The notes: a model not told the origin generated them from the sequence alone. 64,000 nt of DNA from Bacillota bacterium (GCA_023397655.1 JAEWTW010000046.1:79107-143106); one strand, 5' to 3'. Positions 1-8,695 are shown, counted from the first letter of the stretch. Program-made: numbers and translations.

Positions 1-156
1 TGATACTGATTTAGCGATGAATATTTTTGGCCCTCAGCTCTTCACATTGCCGGCATACCGCTAGGAGAGCTTTTATAAACCGCTTTTTTTGAACGTTTAG
101 GGTGAACCCGCAAAAAGCACTGTGCATCTGAATATACATACTTTGGGTGTTGTGCT

Positions 157-357
157 TTGTATACAAAAAAAGTAGCCGCTGATGGTAAAACTTATGTTCA
201 TGTTTATATTGACATGAATGAACAGGTGGATATTCAGGCGATGAAAAACAAATTGGGAACAGAGTTCCCATTCTTTGTTGTACGCAACGGAGAGGCTGAC
301 TTTAAAAGAGTCATTATCAGTACGGTGCAATACATTTCTGATTATTCTGAGCAGTGA
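157..357 (+). CDS. Small hypothetical protein (66 aa)
   Basis: A 66-residue reading frame with a TTG start, ending 16 bases before the recombinase frame opens. No clear ribosome site precedes it, and the frame stays open upstream to about base 106, so it may be the tail of a longer or decayed gene. The sequence is mildly charged, with no signal peptide, membrane helix or cysteine cluster. I do not recognise the family. Its only context is the co-oriented serine recombinase, so it may be cargo or an accessory of that element. Confidence 0.35.
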   Translation: MYTKKVAADGKTYVHVYIDMNEQVDIQAMKNKLGTEFPFFVVRNGEADFKRVIISTVQYISDYSEQ

Positions 358-385
358 CATGATATTTTTGTGATTGGGAGCGTTA

Positions 386-1966
386 ATGGTCGGCGCTTAC
401 TTGAGAAAATCGAATGAGGATAAGGAAAGCGACAGCATTGAGAACCAGCGGAAGATCGTGACCGATTACGCCTTTGCCAATGGCCTCTCTGTCGATGAGT
501 TTTATATTGACCCCAAAACCAGCGGTTTTATTGTTGATGAGTCTCTCGCCTTTTTTGATCGTGAACACTATAACCGCATGATCACGGACCTCAAAAACGG
601 GAAGCTGGAAATGGTCCTTATCAAAGACCACACGCGCCTTGGCCGCCATGCGGGTCCGCTGCTCGTCGCTATCGAGTTGTTTCATAACTTCGGGTGCCGG
701 CTCATTGATTGCACGCACCGCCGTGAAATTCAGCCCGGCGACATCCGGAACCATCTCGACGCCATGTTTGGCGAGCACTATGTCAAAGACATCAGCGATA
801 AAGTTCGGTCCTCTCTGGGCACAAAGCAAAAAGACGGCACCCTCGTGATGAACAACACATACGGATACATGAAGAAAAACAAGAACCGTCTGTTCGTTGA
901 TGAAGAGATCCGTCCGTGCATTGAACTGATATTCAACAAATATTTAAGCGGTATGGGTTATCAAAAGGTTGCCCGCTACCTCAACGAACACACGCACTTC
1001 CCGACGCCGAGCCAATACCATTACCACAAAAAAACGGAGAATGGCAGAACCTATAATCAAAGCATCAATGACACGTGGCAGGAATATCACATCCGGTCCA
1101 TCCTCTCCAATGAAACGTATACCGGCACCCTGGTCACACACAAAACCCAGTCGCAGGGTGTTCATGGCAAAACCGTTAAAACCAGCACCAAAGACAGATA
1201 CTACTTTCCAGACCATCACGAAGCCATCATTCCCCGCGAAATGTTCGCCACCGTCCAGCAGATTCGCCATAAGCGCAGCAATCATGATTACCGCGGCAGC
1301 AGCGGCCATGAATATATTTTCAGCGGTTTTTGCGTCTGTCCTGATTGTGGCGGAAACATCAGCGGCCGTACCATCAGCCGTAAAGCAGGGCGTATACCAA
1401 CATATAACTGCGGGAACTACACCCGGGCTGGAAGAAGCGGGTGTACCAACAAAGAAATGCGGGAAGAAGAGCTGCTCGCGCAGTTCACGTCTTTTCTTAT
1501 CAGCATCCGCAATGGCTATGCCGGCTTTTTGTCGTCGGTTCATATTGAGGCAAGGCCAAACAGAGACGGCGAAATGCTTAAAGACTTAAATCAAAAACAT
1601 GAAAGAGCAAAAAGAGAACTCGCCACATTGATTATGCAAAAAATCAAAGCTATATCAGCGGAGCCTGATGTGTCCCGGTCTGTGATTGAAGACGGGTATG
1701 CCGATGCTGAACGCGGGCTTAAGCATCGCATCATGAAGCTCGCCAGCGCCATTGATGCCATCGAAAAAACAGCAAGCACCAGCATCGAAGAACACCCCGA
1801 GTCCGCTCTCGATCACATGGACAGTATTATTTCAAGCCCGCGCCCGGACAGGCGTCTTCTGGAAGCTCTGCTGGATAAAATCATCATTCATACCGGCCGG
1901 GTGGCTGAGTTTGTGCTCAAAGTAGATATTATGGAAGCAATAAATCACCCCTCGCCGATGCATTAG
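386..1966 (+). CDS. Large serine recombinase (site-specific integrase/resolvase family)
   Basis: Catalyses site-specific DNA strand exchange through a serine nucleophile. The N-terminal resolvase domain opens with the motif YLRKS, where Ser9 is the likely nucleophile, followed by ENQR and the KDHTRLGR arginine motif. A central recombinase domain (about residues 150-280) contains the NxTYTG motif. A zinc ribbon follows with paired cysteines (CVCPDC and, further on, a Cys in YNCG and another in SGC), then a coiled-coil-rich C-terminus. The length of 526 aa is normal for large serine integrases, so it looks intact. The ATG at 386 is chosen because GGGAG lies five bases upstream; a TTG at 374 is in frame. 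It ends 32 bases from the convergent repeat-protein gene. The element it mobilises is not defined here. Confidence 0.9.
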   Translation: MVGAYLRKSNEDKESDSIENQRKIVTDYAFANGLSVDEFYIDPKTSGFIVDESLAFFDREHYNRMITDLKNGKLEMVLIKDHTRLGRHAGPLLVAIELFHNFGCRLIDCTHRREIQPGDIRNHLDAMFGEHYVKDISDKVRSSLGTKQKDGTLVMNNTYGYMKKNKNRLFVDEEIRPCIELIFNKYLSGMGYQKVARYLNEHTHFPTPSQYHYHKKTENGRTYNQSINDTWQEYHIRSILSNETYTGTLVTHKTQSQGVHGKTVKTSTKDRYYFPDHHEAIIPREMFATVQQIRHKRSNHDYRGSSGHEYIFSGFCVCPDCGGNISGRTISRKAGRIPTYNCGNYTRAGRSGCTNKEMREEELLAQFTSFLISIRNGYAGFLSSVHIEARPNRDGEMLKDLNQKHERAKRELATLIMQKIKAISAEPDVSRSVIEDGYADAERGLKHRIMKLASAIDAIEKTASTSIEEHPESALDHMDSIISSPRPDRRLLEALLDKIIIHTGRVAEFVLKVDIMEAINHPSPMH

Positions 1967-1998
1967 GCTGCGCCAATCTCCTATGAATTCCCGCTGCA

Positions 1999-2757
1999 TT
2001 ATGCGGATATCCTGCCGTTTCTTTGGCAGCGCCGCGCATCCTGTGAACCGGTATAAAGGGGGCTTTCCACAGTGGTCGGCGTATCCATCGCAGCCGGTGA
2101 CACGGCGCCGGGTCTGGCCGACATACCCGGTGATGCGGATGCTCCCGCAACGCCCATCATGGAACCACTGTTTTTGGAGGCAGGCGATACGCCTGAATTC
2201 ATCATCGGCGACACACCCGTCTTGGACATTGGCGCCATGCCTGTGCTCATCGGCGATACGCCCGTTTTGGACATTGGTGCCATGCCTGTGCTCATTGGCG
2301 ACACCCCGCTGTTGGACATCGGCGACACTCCGCTATTGGACATCGGTGCCATACCCGTGCTCATCGGTGACACCCCGCTATTGGACATCGGTGCCATACC
2401 CGTGCTCATCGGCGATACTCCGCTATTGGACATCGGTGCCATACCCGTGCTCATCGGCGATACACCCGTTTTGGACATCGGCGATACTCCGCTGTTGGAC
2501 ATCGGCGACACTCCGCCGTTGGACATTGGTGCCATGCCCGTGCTCATCGGCGATACTCCGGTCGCCGGTGACGTTGTCATATTGGGCATCGACGACATAT
2601 TGGGAACAGACGATATGTTTGGCGTCGTACGGGAATAGGGCATCACGCTCTCACCCGTCATCTTCATGTCCTTTGCCGGACTGGTCTTCTGAGCGCCTCC
2701 GCTTTGCATCCATCCGGCCTGCCCCGCCGTACTGTTATACGGTTGGCTCACTAACAT
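1999..2757 (-). CDS. Met/Ser/Pro-rich tandem-repeat protein, possible spore-coat protein
   Basis: A 252-aa protein whose middle (about residues 62-185) is built from octapeptide-like units such as VSPMSTGM, APMSNSG, VSPMSNSG and VSPMSKTG. It has no signal peptide or membrane helix. The ATG at 2757 is preceded by a strong AAAGGGGG ribosome site, which argues for this strand over the long overlapping frame on the plus strand. It lies 27 bases downstream of the CwlJ-type gene on the same strand, so the two are probably co-transcribed, which suggests a spore-surface or cortex role (inference). Function is not known. The last 20 residues are basic and unlike the rest, and they lie next to the recombinase gene, so the true C-terminus could have been altered. 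Confidence 0.6.
   Translation of the reverse strand: MLVSQPYNSTAGQAGWMQSGGAQKTSPAKDMKMTGESVMPYSRTTPNISSVPNMSSMPNMTTSPATGVSPMSTGMAPMSNGGVSPMSNSGVSPMSKTGVSPMSTGMAPMSNSGVSPMSTGMAPMSNSGVSPMSTGMAPMSNSGVSPMSNSGVSPMSTGMAPMSKTGVSPMSTGMAPMSKTGVSPMMNSGVSPASKNSGSMMGVAGASASPGMSARPGAVSPAAMDTPTTVESPLYTGSQDARRCQRNGRISA
2190..2560 (-). repeat. In-frame tandem repeat array inside the Met/Ser/Pro protein
   Basis: Roughly 15 degenerate units of 21-24 bases, read on the minus strand as (G)VSPMSxx and (M)APMSxx. On the plus strand the units appear as variants of GGCGATACTCCG and TTGGACATCGG. The unit length is a multiple of three, so copy-number changes would keep the frame. Units lack spacers of unique sequence, so this is not a CRISPR array. 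Confidence 0.85.
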
Positions 2758-2784
2758 TTGGTATCCCCCTTTCAAAAGGAAATT

Positions 2785-3228
2785 TTATGTTTCAGCATAC
2801 AAGGCTGTGGGCTGATAGAAGCAGTGTTGTCTGACCCTGTTGAATTGCACGCCCGTCCTGTTGTATGGAAAATAGGGTGGGCAGCTGGCACTGAACGGGT
2901 TCATGTACCACAGCGTCTCCACAACGCCGGGGTGTACATGCCCGGCAAGCGCCCAGTCCGCCACATCATAGTGCATCTGCTCAGGGGGGCTGCTCCAAAC
3001 CGTCTGCGGGTTGAACTCGCCGCCCACAGTCTGCATATAGCAGGTGAACTGTCCCGGCTGGGTCAGCACGCGCCGCAGATCCCCCTGTCCTGTCCGTAAG
3101 TATTCCCCGTATGCCACGTGCACCCGGTTCATGATGGTGGAAGCCACGGCCTGCATACCACTTAACCCCTCACCGCCGGCTTCGCACTTGATCATACGCG
3201 CAAAAAGCTCTCTCTCTGAATAATCCAT
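2785..3228 (-). CDS. cwlJ: Cell wall hydrolase of the SleB/CwlJ family, CwlJ-like (spore cortex lysis)
   Basis: A 147-aa single-domain enzyme of the family that degrades spore cortex peptidoglycan during germination. The N-terminus carries the conserved ERxLxARxIxxEAxGE pattern with the probable catalytic Glu16, then the VASTIMNRV segment, both hallmarks of CwlJ/SleB domains. It lacks a signal peptide and a peptidoglycan-binding domain, which fits CwlJ rather than SleB. The ATG at 3228 is chosen because GGAG lies eight bases upstream and homologues start with this segment; the frame itself extends upstream to 3312. It is followed by the repeat-protein gene on the same strand and diverges from the SleL-like gene. 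Confidence 0.88.
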   Translation of the reverse strand: MDYSERELFARMIKCEAGGEGLSGMQAVASTIMNRVHVAYGEYLRTGQGDLRRVLTQPGQFTCYMQTVGGEFNPQTVWSSPPEQMHYDVADWALAGHVHPGVVETLWYMNPFSASCPPYFPYNRTGVQFNRVRQHCFYQPTALYAET

Positions 3229-3438
3229 TGCCATCACTCCAGTTTTTATTGAATCTGTCGCGGCAGCGCCGCTTTCCGGCACGGCATAATATAGTATATT
3301 GAGGCGACCCAAAAAGTGATAAAGCTTTTATGGCAAAAATTAATCGGATTTCCGTCGCCGCGAACCCTGCCGCATTGCTTTCCATATAATATACAAGCGG
3401 AAAACGCTGAATAAAAAACATAAAAGGAAGTGAGTTTT

Positions 3439-4734
3439 TTGGATATATATGTCGTGCAGCCGGGCGATTCGCTGTACAGCATCGCTCAGAGGTTTGGCGT
3501 CAAGGCCGACGATATATACGGAGCCAATGGCTTGTCCGATATCCCTTATCTGGTTGTGGGGCAGGCGCTTGTGATCCCCACCGGCGAAACGGTACATACC
3601 GTCCGTCCCGGAGACACATTGTGGACCATCGCACGCCGGTATGGCACCACCGTGAGCGACATCGTCGCGCTTAACGGCATCACCAATCCAGAGGCGGTGA
3701 CGCCGGGCACCACGCTGCGCATTCCGGTGAGGGCAAGGAATTACGGATACATCGAGGTCAACGGCTACATCGAGCCGTCCACACCGGAAAAGGAGGCCGC
3801 GACCATCCGCGAAGTCGGCGACTATCTCACATATCTCTCCCCGTTCAGCTATCAGGTGCTGGCGAACGGGAGCTTAAAGCCGATCAACGACGATACCATG
3901 CTGCGCACCGCCCGGGATTTCCGCGTTGCGCCGCTGTTGGTGATCACCAACTTCTCAAACGGCAACTTCGACACCAACCTTGTCGACAGCATACTTAAGG
4001 ACACGGCGCTGCAGGATAAATTGATCGCCAATGTACTCAGTACGATGAATACCAAGGGCTATTACGGTATCAACATCGACTTCGAACGCATTTCACCTGA
4101 AAACCGCCAGCTGTACAACGACTTCCTGCGCCGCATCACCACCGCACTGCATGCACAAGGCTATGTTGTGTCCACCGCGCTCGCACCCAAGGATTCGGAC
4201 GTGCAGACGGGCTCATGGCATGGCGCGCACGACTACAAGGCACACGGCGAAATCGTGGACTTCGTGGTCATCATGACGTACGAATGGGGTTGGTCGGGCG
4301 GGCCGCCCTATGCCGTCGCGCCTATCGATCAGGTGGAAAGCGTGATTCGCTACGCCGCCTCTGTGATACCCAGCCGCAAAATCATGATGGGGATGCCGCT
4401 TTACGGCTACGACTGGACACTGCCCTACATGCCGGGCGGACGCTGGGCGCGCCGGCTCGACCCGCAGCAGGCCATCCGGCTGGCGGCGGAAAAAGGCGTT
4501 GCCATTCAGTACAACGAACAGACGCAGGCGCCCACGTTCAAGTATTACGACACCAACGGCACACAGCATGAGGTGTGGTTTGAGGATGCTCGCAGTATCC
4601 GCGCCAAGCTGCTGCTGGTCAATGAGTATGATCTGCGGGGTGTCAGCTACTGGCTGCTGGGGCTGTCGTTCCCGCAGAATTGGGTGGTGCTTTCCAGCAT
4701 GTATAACATCGTCAAGGTGATACCCGAGTCATAA
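3439..4734 (+). CDS. LysM-GH18 spore germination/cortex-lytic enzyme (SleL/YaaH-like)
   Basis: A 431-aa protein with two N-terminal LysM modules (about residues 2-45 and 50-96; motifs VQPGDSLYSIA and VRPGDTLWTIA) that bind peptidoglycan, followed by a glycosyl hydrolase family 18 domain. The GH18 active-site strand reads YGINIDFE, with the glutamate as the likely acid. SleL/YaaH enzymes are N-acetylglucosaminidases acting on cortex fragments. There is no signal peptide, as usual for YaaH. A GGAAGTGAG ribosome site points to the TTG at 3439; a GTG at 3430 is in frame but overlaps that site. The gene diverges from the cwlJ-like gene and is followed by a terminator hairpin. Confidence 0.9.
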   Translation: MDIYVVQPGDSLYSIAQRFGVKADDIYGANGLSDIPYLVVGQALVIPTGETVHTVRPGDTLWTIARRYGTTVSDIVALNGITNPEAVTPGTTLRIPVRARNYGYIEVNGYIEPSTPEKEAATIREVGDYLTYLSPFSYQVLANGSLKPINDDTMLRTARDFRVAPLLVITNFSNGNFDTNLVDSILKDTALQDKLIANVLSTMNTKGYYGINIDFERISPENRQLYNDFLRRITTALHAQGYVVSTALAPKDSDVQTGSWHGAHDYKAHGEIVDFVVIMTYEWGWSGGPPYAVAPIDQVESVIRYAASVIPSRKIMMGMPLYGYDWTLPYMPGGRWARRLDPQQAIRLAAEKGVAIQYNEQTQAPTFKYYDTNGTQHEVWFEDARSIRAKLLLVNEYDLRGVSYWLLGLSFPQNWVVLSSMYNIVKVIPES

Positions 4735-4760
4735 AACTCCTGTCATTCCGATCCTTTGCG

Positions 4761-4807
4761 AAGAATCCTCTGTTGTGCGCTCTGCTCAAGGAGGATTCTT
4801 CTTTGTT
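4761..4807 (+). terminator. Rho-independent terminator after the SleL-like gene
   Basis: Ten-base arms AAGAATCCTC (4761-4770) and GAGGATTCTT (4791-4800) are perfectly complementary and followed by CTTTGTTT. Confidence 0.75.
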
Positions 4808-4855
4808 TCAGCGCATGCGAAACAATGCTGATGGCTTTTTGTATCATCCCCCTTC

Positions 4856-4892
4856 TTGACATTATTCTACTTGTGTTATATTATTCTACTTG
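4856..4892 (+). promoter_or_regulatory. Promoter with direct-repeat operator ahead of the PadR gene
   Basis: TTGACA at 4856-4861 and TATATT at 4877-4882 form a candidate promoter (spacing 15). The 13-mer ATTATTCTACTTG occurs twice, at 4861-4873 and 4880-4892, covering the spacer and start region. Autoregulation by the PadR protein is a reasonable inference. Confidence 0.55.
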
Positions 4893-4913
4893 TTTAATAT
4901 GGAGGTGGTTAAA

Positions 4914-5486
4914 ATGACGCTGCAATATGCGCTGCTCGGACTATTGAGCTACCATGACCAAACGGGCTACGACTTAAAAAAGCTGTTTGACGACTCGATA
5001 CGCAACTTCTGGCACGCGAGCATCAGCCAGATATACCGTGAACTGAATACGCTTGAGCACAAGGGTTACGTCACATCCGAAATACTCCCGCAGGCCGACC
5101 GGCCGGACAAGCGCGTTTACAGCATCACCGAAAAAGGGCGCGCCGCTTTTTCCGACTGGATCGCGAACTTCCCCGAAAAGCTGTCCAAAGAGAAGCGGGA
5201 CGAGTTTTCATTGCGGCTGTTTTTCGGCTCCAGCATCGGACCGGACGAAGTGCTCCGCCAGTTTGAACGTCTGATCGCGGAGAAGCAGCGTGAGCTGACC
5301 GCCGTCCGGCACTATATGAGCATAGCCGAAGAATATGCAAAAAAGCTCTCGCTGTACGGCGGCGAGGAGATGTATTGGCGCTTCATTCTGCGCCGCGCCG
5401 AAATGAATCTGAACACCACCATCACCTGGGCCGCCGAGTGTGTCGGCATAATTAAGAAGGATTGCGAAGTGAGGACAACCAAATGA
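4914..5486 (+). CDS. PadR family transcriptional regulator
   Basis: A 190-aa PadR protein: N-terminal winged helix (MTLQYALLGLLSYHDQTGYDLKK, with ISQIYREL as the recognition segment and the RVYSITEKG wing) and a C-terminal helical Vir-type dimerisation domain. PadR proteins usually repress an adjacent gene and their own. The start at 4914 follows GGAGGTGG at ideal spacing; the frame opens earlier at 4890. Its stop codon overlaps the start of the metallo-beta-lactamase-fold gene (ATGA), so the two are translationally coupled and the hydrolase is the likely partner. Two direct repeats at its promoter may be its binding sites. Confidence 0.9.
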   Translation: MTLQYALLGLLSYHDQTGYDLKKLFDDSIRNFWHASISQIYRELNTLEHKGYVTSEILPQADRPDKRVYSITEKGRAAFSDWIANFPEKLSKEKRDEFSLRLFFGSSIGPDEVLRQFERLIAEKQRELTAVRHYMSIAEEYAKKLSLYGGEEMYWRFILRRAEMNLNTTITWAAECVGIIKKDCEVRTTK

Positions 5487-6103
5487 AGATAACGGATGAT
5501 GTTTACATGCTGGACGCGTCGCGCCATAGTCACGTATATCTGGTGCTGACGCCCGAGCCGGTGCTGATCGATACCGGCATGAGCTTTGAGGGCAAGGGAA
5601 TGCGGCGCGAACTGGACGCGCTGGGGTTTTCAGATGTTCGCCATATACTGCTGACGCACCACGATGTGGACCACATCGGCAATGCGGCGCGCTGGCAGTC
5701 TGAAACGGGTGCGGCGGTGCACGCCTCCGCCGAGGACATCCCGTTCATCACGGGCGAGAAGCAGCGGCACAGCTTCAAGAAATACATCGGCAAGCTGATG
5801 CATGTCCCTGTCCCGCAGAACCTGCAGCCGTTCGACGAGAACGCCGAAATCAATGGCATCCGCGTGATACCCACGCCCGGTCACACGCCGGGGCATGTGT
5901 GCTTCCTGTACAAGGATGTGCTGTTCGCGGGCGATCTACTGGAAAACAAAAAAAGGGCATTGATGCCCTATCCAGCCCCGTGGGACTGGGATTATCAGAA
6001 GATGCTCGAAAGCATAATGGCGGTATCCGCATACCCGTTCACGTGGGTATGCCCCGCACACGGGAAACCGGTGAAGCGCGGAAATCAGCTGAACCCGCGC
6101 TGA
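5483..6103 (+). CDS. Metallo-beta-lactamase-fold hydrolase
   Basis: A 206-aa MBL-fold protein. The metal motif reads THHDVDHIG, a common variant in which the second histidine of HxHxDH is aspartate; a later PTPGHTPGH supplies the next histidine, AGD the bridging aspartate and CPAHGKP the last histidine. The substrate is unknown; glyoxalase II-like thioesterase or lactonase activity is possible. The ATG at 5483 overlaps the PadR stop by four bases, so it is probably expressed and controlled with that regulator. It converges with the HAD phosphatase gene three bases beyond its stop. Confidence 0.85.
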   Translation: MKITDDVYMLDASRHSHVYLVLTPEPVLIDTGMSFEGKGMRRELDALGFSDVRHILLTHHDVDHIGNAARWQSETGAAVHASAEDIPFITGEKQRHSFKKYIGKLMHVPVPQNLQPFDENAEINGIRVIPTPGHTPGHVCFLYKDVLFAGDLLENKKRALMPYPAPWDWDYQKMLESIMAVSAYPFTWVCPAHGKPVKRGNQLNPR

Positions 6104-6106
6104 GAT

Positions 6107-6778
6107 TTATTGCTCTATCACGCGCCAGCCCAGCTCCGGCAGCATGGCGGCCAGATCTCTGTCGGGGCATACGGCCACCGGCTGGCCCACCATGCGCAGT
6201 ATCGGCAGATCGGAATAGCTGTCCGCATAGGCGATGCTGCCATGCCAGTCCACATCACGCCCCTCAAAGGCGGCAGCCAGGCTGTCGGCTTTGCCGTCGC
6301 CGCAAACGATGTCCAGCTCACGGCGCGTGTCCGCGGTGCCGTCCTTATAATATATTTCGGTGGCCACTACGGTATCGATGCCGATCATCGCGCCCACATG
6401 CTCCATCAGCGTCTGGTAGCCACCCGACAGCAGCACCGTGTGGCAGCCCTCTGCTTTCGTCTTTTTCAACTCATCCAGCACCGATTCGCGCAGCAGCGGT
6501 ACGATCAGCTCCGCGTTCTGTCTAAAGAACACCGATACCTCCGGCTCGGTCATGCCTTCGAATATGCGCGTGACGCGCTGCAGCGCCGTACGGCGCATCA
6601 TCTCGCGCGAGAGCCCGCGCGCACCCAGCTTGTAGCGTATATACAACACGCCTACCGAGGCGTACGCCTTAAACAGCTTTTTAAATGAACGTCCCTGTGC
6701 ATGCCACTGGCGCAGCAGGAAAGGCAGCGTATCCTGCGGAAACAGCGTGCCGTCAAAGTCGAATACAGCCAGCTTCAC
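6107..6778 (-). CDS. HAD-superfamily phosphatase (subfamily IB, phosphoserine phosphatase-like)
   Basis: A 223-aa HAD hydrolase. Motif I is FDFDGTLF at the N-terminus (first Asp is the nucleophile), motif II is LLSGGY, and motif IV is the YADSYSDLPIL segment near residue 190. The helical cap lies between motifs I and II, as in the SerB-like IB group. The phosphorylated substrate cannot be told from sequence. It lies downstream of the acidic hypothetical gene on the same strand, with a gap of 30 bases, so the two may form one transcript. Confidence 0.85.
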   Translation of the reverse strand: MKLAVFDFDGTLFPQDTLPFLLRQWHAQGRSFKKLFKAYASVGVLYIRYKLGARGLSREMMRRTALQRVTRIFEGMTEPEVSVFFRQNAELIVPLLRESVLDELKKTKAEGCHTVLLSGGYQTLMEHVGAMIGIDTVVATEIYYKDGTADTRRELDIVCGDGKADSLAAAFEGRDVDWHGSIAYADSYSDLPILRMVGQPVAVCPDRDLAAMLPELGWRVIEQ

Positions 6779-6808
6779 TAAGCATCTCCTGTTCGTTTAT
6801 TGTCATGT

Positions 6809-7402
6809 TCACTGCATTTCTCCGGCCAGCGGCTCGATGGCGGCGATCAGCTTATCCCGCGCGTCCAGCAGCGCCAGCACATCCACGTCCATGTCGCCCG
6901 ATATGAATTCTTCGGTATCCGTGATGGGCTCGGTATCCGCCGCGCCGCCGAAAACGCTGCCCTGCAGGCCGTACATGGGAAAACGCTTCGCGCAGCGGTA
7001 AGCCAACCTGATGATGCCTTCGCACTTGTACAGCTTGGAGAGCAGATCATCCAAACCCTCCTCCGGAGAGCCCAGCGTCAGCTTATCTATTTTTTGCTCA
7101 AATTCCCTGTCGGACGCGCTGTAATCCTCAACGTAGCCGAACAGCCTGTTTGACGCCTCCTGCACGGCCTGCGCCGCCTCCATCACCGCTTCCACGGTTT
7201 CCTCTCCGGAATCCTCTGTCAGCAGCTCCTGGCATTTTTCCATCTTGTCTTCCAGCCTGATCACATAAAACAGGCGCAGCAGCGCGTCGCGTATATAGCC
7301 CGGCTCCTCGCTGTCCAGCTTTGCCTCCTCGGCAGTCGCCGTCAGCATCGTTGCCAACTCGCGGTACTGATTTGCCGTTTCGATAATTCTCTCTTCTTCC
7401 AT
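6809..7402 (-). CDS. Acidic helical hypothetical protein (197 aa)
   Basis: I do not recognise this family. The protein is strongly acidic and predicted mostly helical, with no signal peptide, membrane helix or cysteine cluster except single cysteines (KCQELL, KCEGII, RCAKRF). A TATA-poor start region has CGAAAGGACGGGG before the ATG, a good ribosome site. It sits just upstream of the HAD phosphatase on the same strand and diverges from the YtxC-like gene about 230 bases away. Function cannot be inferred. Confidence 0.65.
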   Translation of the reverse strand: MEEERIIETANQYRELATMLTATAEEAKLDSEEPGYIRDALLRLFYVIRLEDKMEKCQELLTEDSGEETVEAVMEAAQAVQEASNRLFGYVEDYSASDREFEQKIDKLTLGSPEEGLDDLLSKLYKCEGIIRLAYRCAKRFPMYGLQGSVFGGAADTEPITDTEEFISGDMDVDVLALLDARDKLIAAIEPLAGEMQ

Positions 7403-7635
7403 AGCCCCGTCCTTTCGAACGTTTTGCAGGCGTAAGCACTTAAAGTGCCTGCCCTCTTTTCATCCATATTAGCATGCCCTTTGCCGCTTTCGCAAATGAA
7501 TTATTGCTGATGTTTTCCAAATGCCTTGTTAACAGAATTTACAACGAGAGTATTTTGGCCATCTGCAAAAATTAATGTGAGAAACGTTTATTTTGCCCCG
7601 GCATAGATTATAGTGAACGGCTAAAAAAGGGTGAT

Positions 7636-8469
7636 TTGGATTTGAATATTATCTTGGGCATTGAAGATCAGGGCCTTGAACTCGCGCCGCTGATAACCAA
7701 CCGTCTGCACGACGCGCTGAGGCAGGGCTGTCTTGTGAGCATAAATGACACGGAGGACGCCGACAGCCGTATTGCGAGCGTCTGTGTAACGGACTCCGAA
7801 AACGACGGCGGCAAGGAGCGGCTGATGCTCTGTACGCTGCTGGCGGATATTATTGTGGAAAACCTGCAGATCCGGCACATGGTGCGGCTGCTCAGGCAAA
7901 AATATAACTTTCTTACCGAAAAGGAACAGTGCGATATACTCGTCCGGGCACTAAAGCGTCTTTGGTACGGCAAGTCCGGCCAAAAGAACGAAGTGGCACT
8001 ATGCAAAGTGGACGTTAAGCAGCGGTTGGCAGAGATGCTACAGCAGAACGACACCAGCACCATCATACTGGAAGGTTTCATGCGCTTTCGTATGAAGGAC
8101 TATCTGGAAACGTGGGAAAAAGAGCTCTCTTGGTGCGTGGAGGACCATATCCGCAAAAAAGAATACGCCGAATTTGTGGAGATACTGCGCCTCTTCGTGA
8201 AGATACGCATACCGCGCGTGCGGCAGGTGCACCTGTGCGTGGACGGCGACGGCGAATACGTGCTGCTCGACGAAAGGCTGTGTCTGCTGGAGAGCCGCTT
8301 TTCGGGAGCGCGCAGCGATAAGGACGACGCGCTGCTCTCCGCGCTGGTCAACATCGCACCTCTCTCCATCGTTGTGCACAACAGGGACCGTTTTTTCGAC
8401 GCGCGCATTATCGAAACAATCAAGGATGTTTTCGGAACACGCGTGGAGTTCTCCGAAGATATGCTTTAA
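7636..8469 (+). CDS. YtxC-like sporulation protein
   Basis: A 277-aa protein resembling the YtxC family found in spore-forming Firmicutes: an N-terminal part starting LNIILGIED, a central helical block with the FMRFRMKDY segment, and a C-terminal acidic domain with IAPLSIVVHN and IIETIKDVFG. YtxC-type proteins are annotated as putative sporulation proteins of unknown biochemical role. The TTG at 7636 is used because AAAGGGTGA lies just upstream. The gene stands alone and ends at a strong terminator. Confidence 0.7.
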   Translation: MDLNIILGIEDQGLELAPLITNRLHDALRQGCLVSINDTEDADSRIASVCVTDSENDGGKERLMLCTLLADIIVENLQIRHMVRLLRQKYNFLTEKEQCDILVRALKRLWYGKSGQKNEVALCKVDVKQRLAEMLQQNDTSTIILEGFMRFRMKDYLETWEKELSWCVEDHIRKKEYAEFVEILRLFVKIRIPRVRQVHLCVDGDGEYVLLDERLCLLESRFSGARSDKDDALLSALVNIAPLSIVVHNRDRFFDARIIETIKDVFGTRVEFSEDML

Positions 8470-8481
8470 GCGCTGCGCGCT

Positions 8482-8514
8482 TTGGCGGAAAACCTAAGTT
8501 TTCTGCCAATTTTC
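8482..8514 (+). terminator. Terminator after the YtxC-like gene
   Basis: TTGGCGGAAAAC (8482-8493) pairs with GTTTTCTGCCAA (8498-8509) with one G-U pair and a four-base loop, followed by TTTTC. Confidence 0.8.
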
Positions 8515-8579
8515 GGCTTGTGCGCTACGCCTCGTTCCTCGCGCATAAATGCACTTAGAAACTTCGCAAGCCGCAAGGT

Positions 8580-8612
8580 GTATACAAGGCGAACAAAGTC
8601 CGCCTTGTATAC
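8580..8612. repeat. Perfect 12-bp inverted repeat
   Basis: GTATACAAGGCG (8580-8591) is repeated in inverted form as CGCCTTGTATAC (8601-8612), with a nine-base loop. It lies in the gap between the YtxC-like gene and the amidohydrolase. It lacks a T-run, so it is not a standard terminator; an operator or mobile-element remnant is possible. Confidence 0.7.
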
Positions 8613-8695
8613 AGATATATTCGTTCATATATACACGGCTTGTCCTACTCCTGCATCTATAGTAGAATTGGGAAAAAGACAACCGGAGAATACAC

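Noticed and set aside
1..156. Minus-strand small frames at the left edge
   Set aside because: They overlap each other in several frames, lack ribosome sites and show no recognisable family.
2190..2560. Repeat array suggesting CRISPR
   Set aside because: Units are contiguous 21-24 base coding repeats with no unique spacers.
2072..2638. Plus-strand frame of 188 aa full of GDTPVLDIGAMPVLI repeats
   Set aside because: It is the mirror of the tandem repeats on the other strand. It starts at a GTG with no ribosome site, while the minus-strand frame has AAAGGGGG at ideal spacing.
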